Assembly: GCF_037126465.1 (NCBI RefSeq)
Contig: NC_088209.1
Location: forward strand, 21,767,146-21,831,145
Direction: 5' to 3'
Length of the DNA stretch: 64,000 bases
From: Ornithodoros turicata
Lineage: Eukaryota > Arthropoda > Arachnida > Ixodida > Argasidae
Shown: positions 62,395 through 64,000 of the stretch, one piece after another
How the letters are laid out: every line of letters starts with the position of its first letter
Numbering within the stretch: the stretch's first letter is position 1
Program-made: the position numbers and the translations under genes
Notes under the pieces: model-generated
Seen by the model: the letters and a program-made list of their open reading frames with translations, nothing else
Database searches by the model: none
Told to the model about the DNA's origin: nothing

Positions 62395-62529
62395 CGATTT
62401 CTAGAACGAATTCGATGCTTATACGTCACGTGAGTCTTCCCAATCACATTCCTCTTCGCAGATGACGTAACGCGAGGATTGCGCTTGGAGAAAATACGTG
62501 AGATTTTGGGAACTGTTCATTGAACTGTG

Positions 62530-64000
62530 GTCATGGTCATGGCGACGTGCTGGTGTTGCGATGTTATTCTCAATTCGTAGGCTCTGAAGTTATACAGGGT
62601 CTTACCCTATAAAGGTCTACCCGCGCCGGCATGCCGTGCTTGCCAGTTACTCAATGCAGGTGGCACATTATGTTTCCTACGTATAAAACTGATAAGGACA
62701 TTCAATCACGGTAAATATCGAAGTGATTGAGAGCCGCAACGCAAAGTTATAGCGCAAAATGTGTGACTCCCATAGACGGAACAGCCAAGATGGCGGTGTT
62801 GCGGAGCGCACTTGTGACGCAACTGGCTCTCCAGGCGCCGGGTCGCTTTGGCAGGCAGAGACGTCTCCATGTAATGTTATTTCACTGCCCTTCAGTATAA
62901 GAAGACTAGATCCTTTTTGGTTGTCGTCTGCTAATTACGCTCCAATTTTGTTCCTCACGCTGCTCACTTCGGGAGAAAAATACGACAGTTACACGAAAGC
63001 GAAATGACACCCGCTTTCCATCCGCCTGGCACGATGTGGGACGCGTCGCCGTCTGGGGAGCAGCATGCCAACGGATCTTCGCAACACCGCCATCTTGATT
63101 GTTTTGTCTACCGGAATTGCACGTTTTGCGTTATAACTTCGCACTGCGGTGCTCAATCACTTCGAAATTGACCATGATTGAATGTCCTTATGCGCTTGAT
63201 ATGTAGACCACACAATCTGCACCCTGCACTGAGCAATTGCCGAGCACGGCATGCCAGCGCGGGTAGACTTTTATACACTGTTAAAGCAGAACTTCACCAC
63301 ATAGCAGGCTCCTAGCCAACCATCATTCCGAATGATATCATTCTGCGCATCCCGATCGAAAAATCCATCAGAGCCAATCCTAATGGAATCATTAGGCCCA
63401 TCGTAATTTCGGACATCTCCAATAGGACTAACGGTTTAGTGGTTTGGTAAGACCATTAGGACCTAAGGGTCTAATGGCCTGATGGGAGTTCCACAAAAGT
63501 TAAAAAGCAGTAAAAATGTAAAATTTGTTCCTTCTTTCCGACCCCTGTCATGACAGAATTTAATTTCTCTTGCTTCAATTCCTTGGCTTGTTTCCAAGAC
63601 TTTTCAAAATATACAATGCACACAGCATTTGAAGAAGTGAACAGAAAAAGTAAAAAATAAAATAAAATAAACGCTTTCCGGAGCTGAAGGAGCAAAACCT
63701 CACTTAGGATGGCATTGTCCATTTCCTTTGACGCATTGGCATCAGTGGATGCAGACAGCACATATACTGGCATGGCGGAATTTGACATGTTATATCTCAA
63801 AGTACGTTCGCTTTACAGGGTGTTTAATAAGGACGGTGCATTAGCCCGTTGCATTTTTATCGGACAAACTTGCGGTGGTGCACGCCGCCGCGTTTATTGT
63901 TTTTGTCCGAAATCATCACCATCATCATTATCAATACCGTTCTACGAGCTTTTAAAGGGGTTCCGACAGGTCATCCCAGGTTATTCCAGATAAACTTAAA
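62530..64000. other. Window end, no gene recognised
   Basis: Near 62550-62590 a stretch (tgcgatgttattctcaattc) matches 48050-48075. Around 62697-62770 and 63110-63190 there are inverted related stretches (cattcaatcacggt / ttgcgttataact), suggesting another inverted-repeat element. The rest is plain. Confidence 0.35.
63275..63345. repeat. MITE left-arm fragment (CACTCTTAAAAATGAA family)
   Basis: acttcaccacatagcaggct and cctagccaaccatcattccg match the left arm; the element then ends. Confidence 0.5.

Noticed and set aside
62759..63007. 82-codon plus-strand open frame
   Set aside because: Sits in apparent inverted-repeat sequence, lacks a motif, and has no poly(A) signal or paralogue.

Overview
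The window looks like nuclear DNA of an arachnid, most likely a hard (ixodid) tick. The reasons are intron-split genes with AATAAA signals, many tRNA-derived SINEs resembling the tick Ruka family, dense short inverted-repeat DNA transposons, mariner and Penelope-like remnants, and a peropsin-type opsin gene. No prokaryotic feature (operon, CRISPR array, origin) was seen. All names rest on motifs read by eye; no database search was possible.

The backbone is one very long plus-strand opsin gene. Five exons (3719-3881, 6325-6452, 8432-8528, 37231-37447, 51227-51538) join in one open frame of 304 residues plus stop. They carry the TM3 cysteine, DRY, the second-loop cysteine with a glutamate six residues before it, the retinal-binding lysine, and a DPxxY motif. 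The exon with the N-terminus and the start of TM1 was not found and probably lies upstream. The first visible intron uses a GC donor.

Its two large introns hold intronless genes. The 28.7-kb intron (8529-37230) contains a SLC22-like transporter (16704-18641, plus). The 13.8-kb intron (37448-51226) contains two members (42335-42793 and 45980-46588) of a small family of type II single-pass membrane proteins that I do not recognise.

Downstream of the opsin (53-63 kb) the same ingredients recur, rearranged: a fragment and a third intact-start copy of the membrane protein (54690-54835, 55040-55540), a second SLC22-like gene on the minus strand (58547-60490), and a copy of the terminal opsin exon with intron flank but a one-base deletion (62084-62394). 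This points to segmental duplication rather than retroposition.

The rest is mostly transposon debris, several pieces with target-site duplications readable in the sequence: hAT-like elements at 13399-14382 (with another at 13563-14226 inside it), 26599-27439 and 40020-40519; a TAA-flanked Harbinger-like element (12537-13190); two copies of a 7-bp-TSD family (15433-15868, 26158-26583); a deleted mariner (31479-32407); a tiny LTR element (53523-53933); Penelope-like GIY-YIG fragments (33.0-33.96 kb); LINE 3' ends; and about nine SINE copies.
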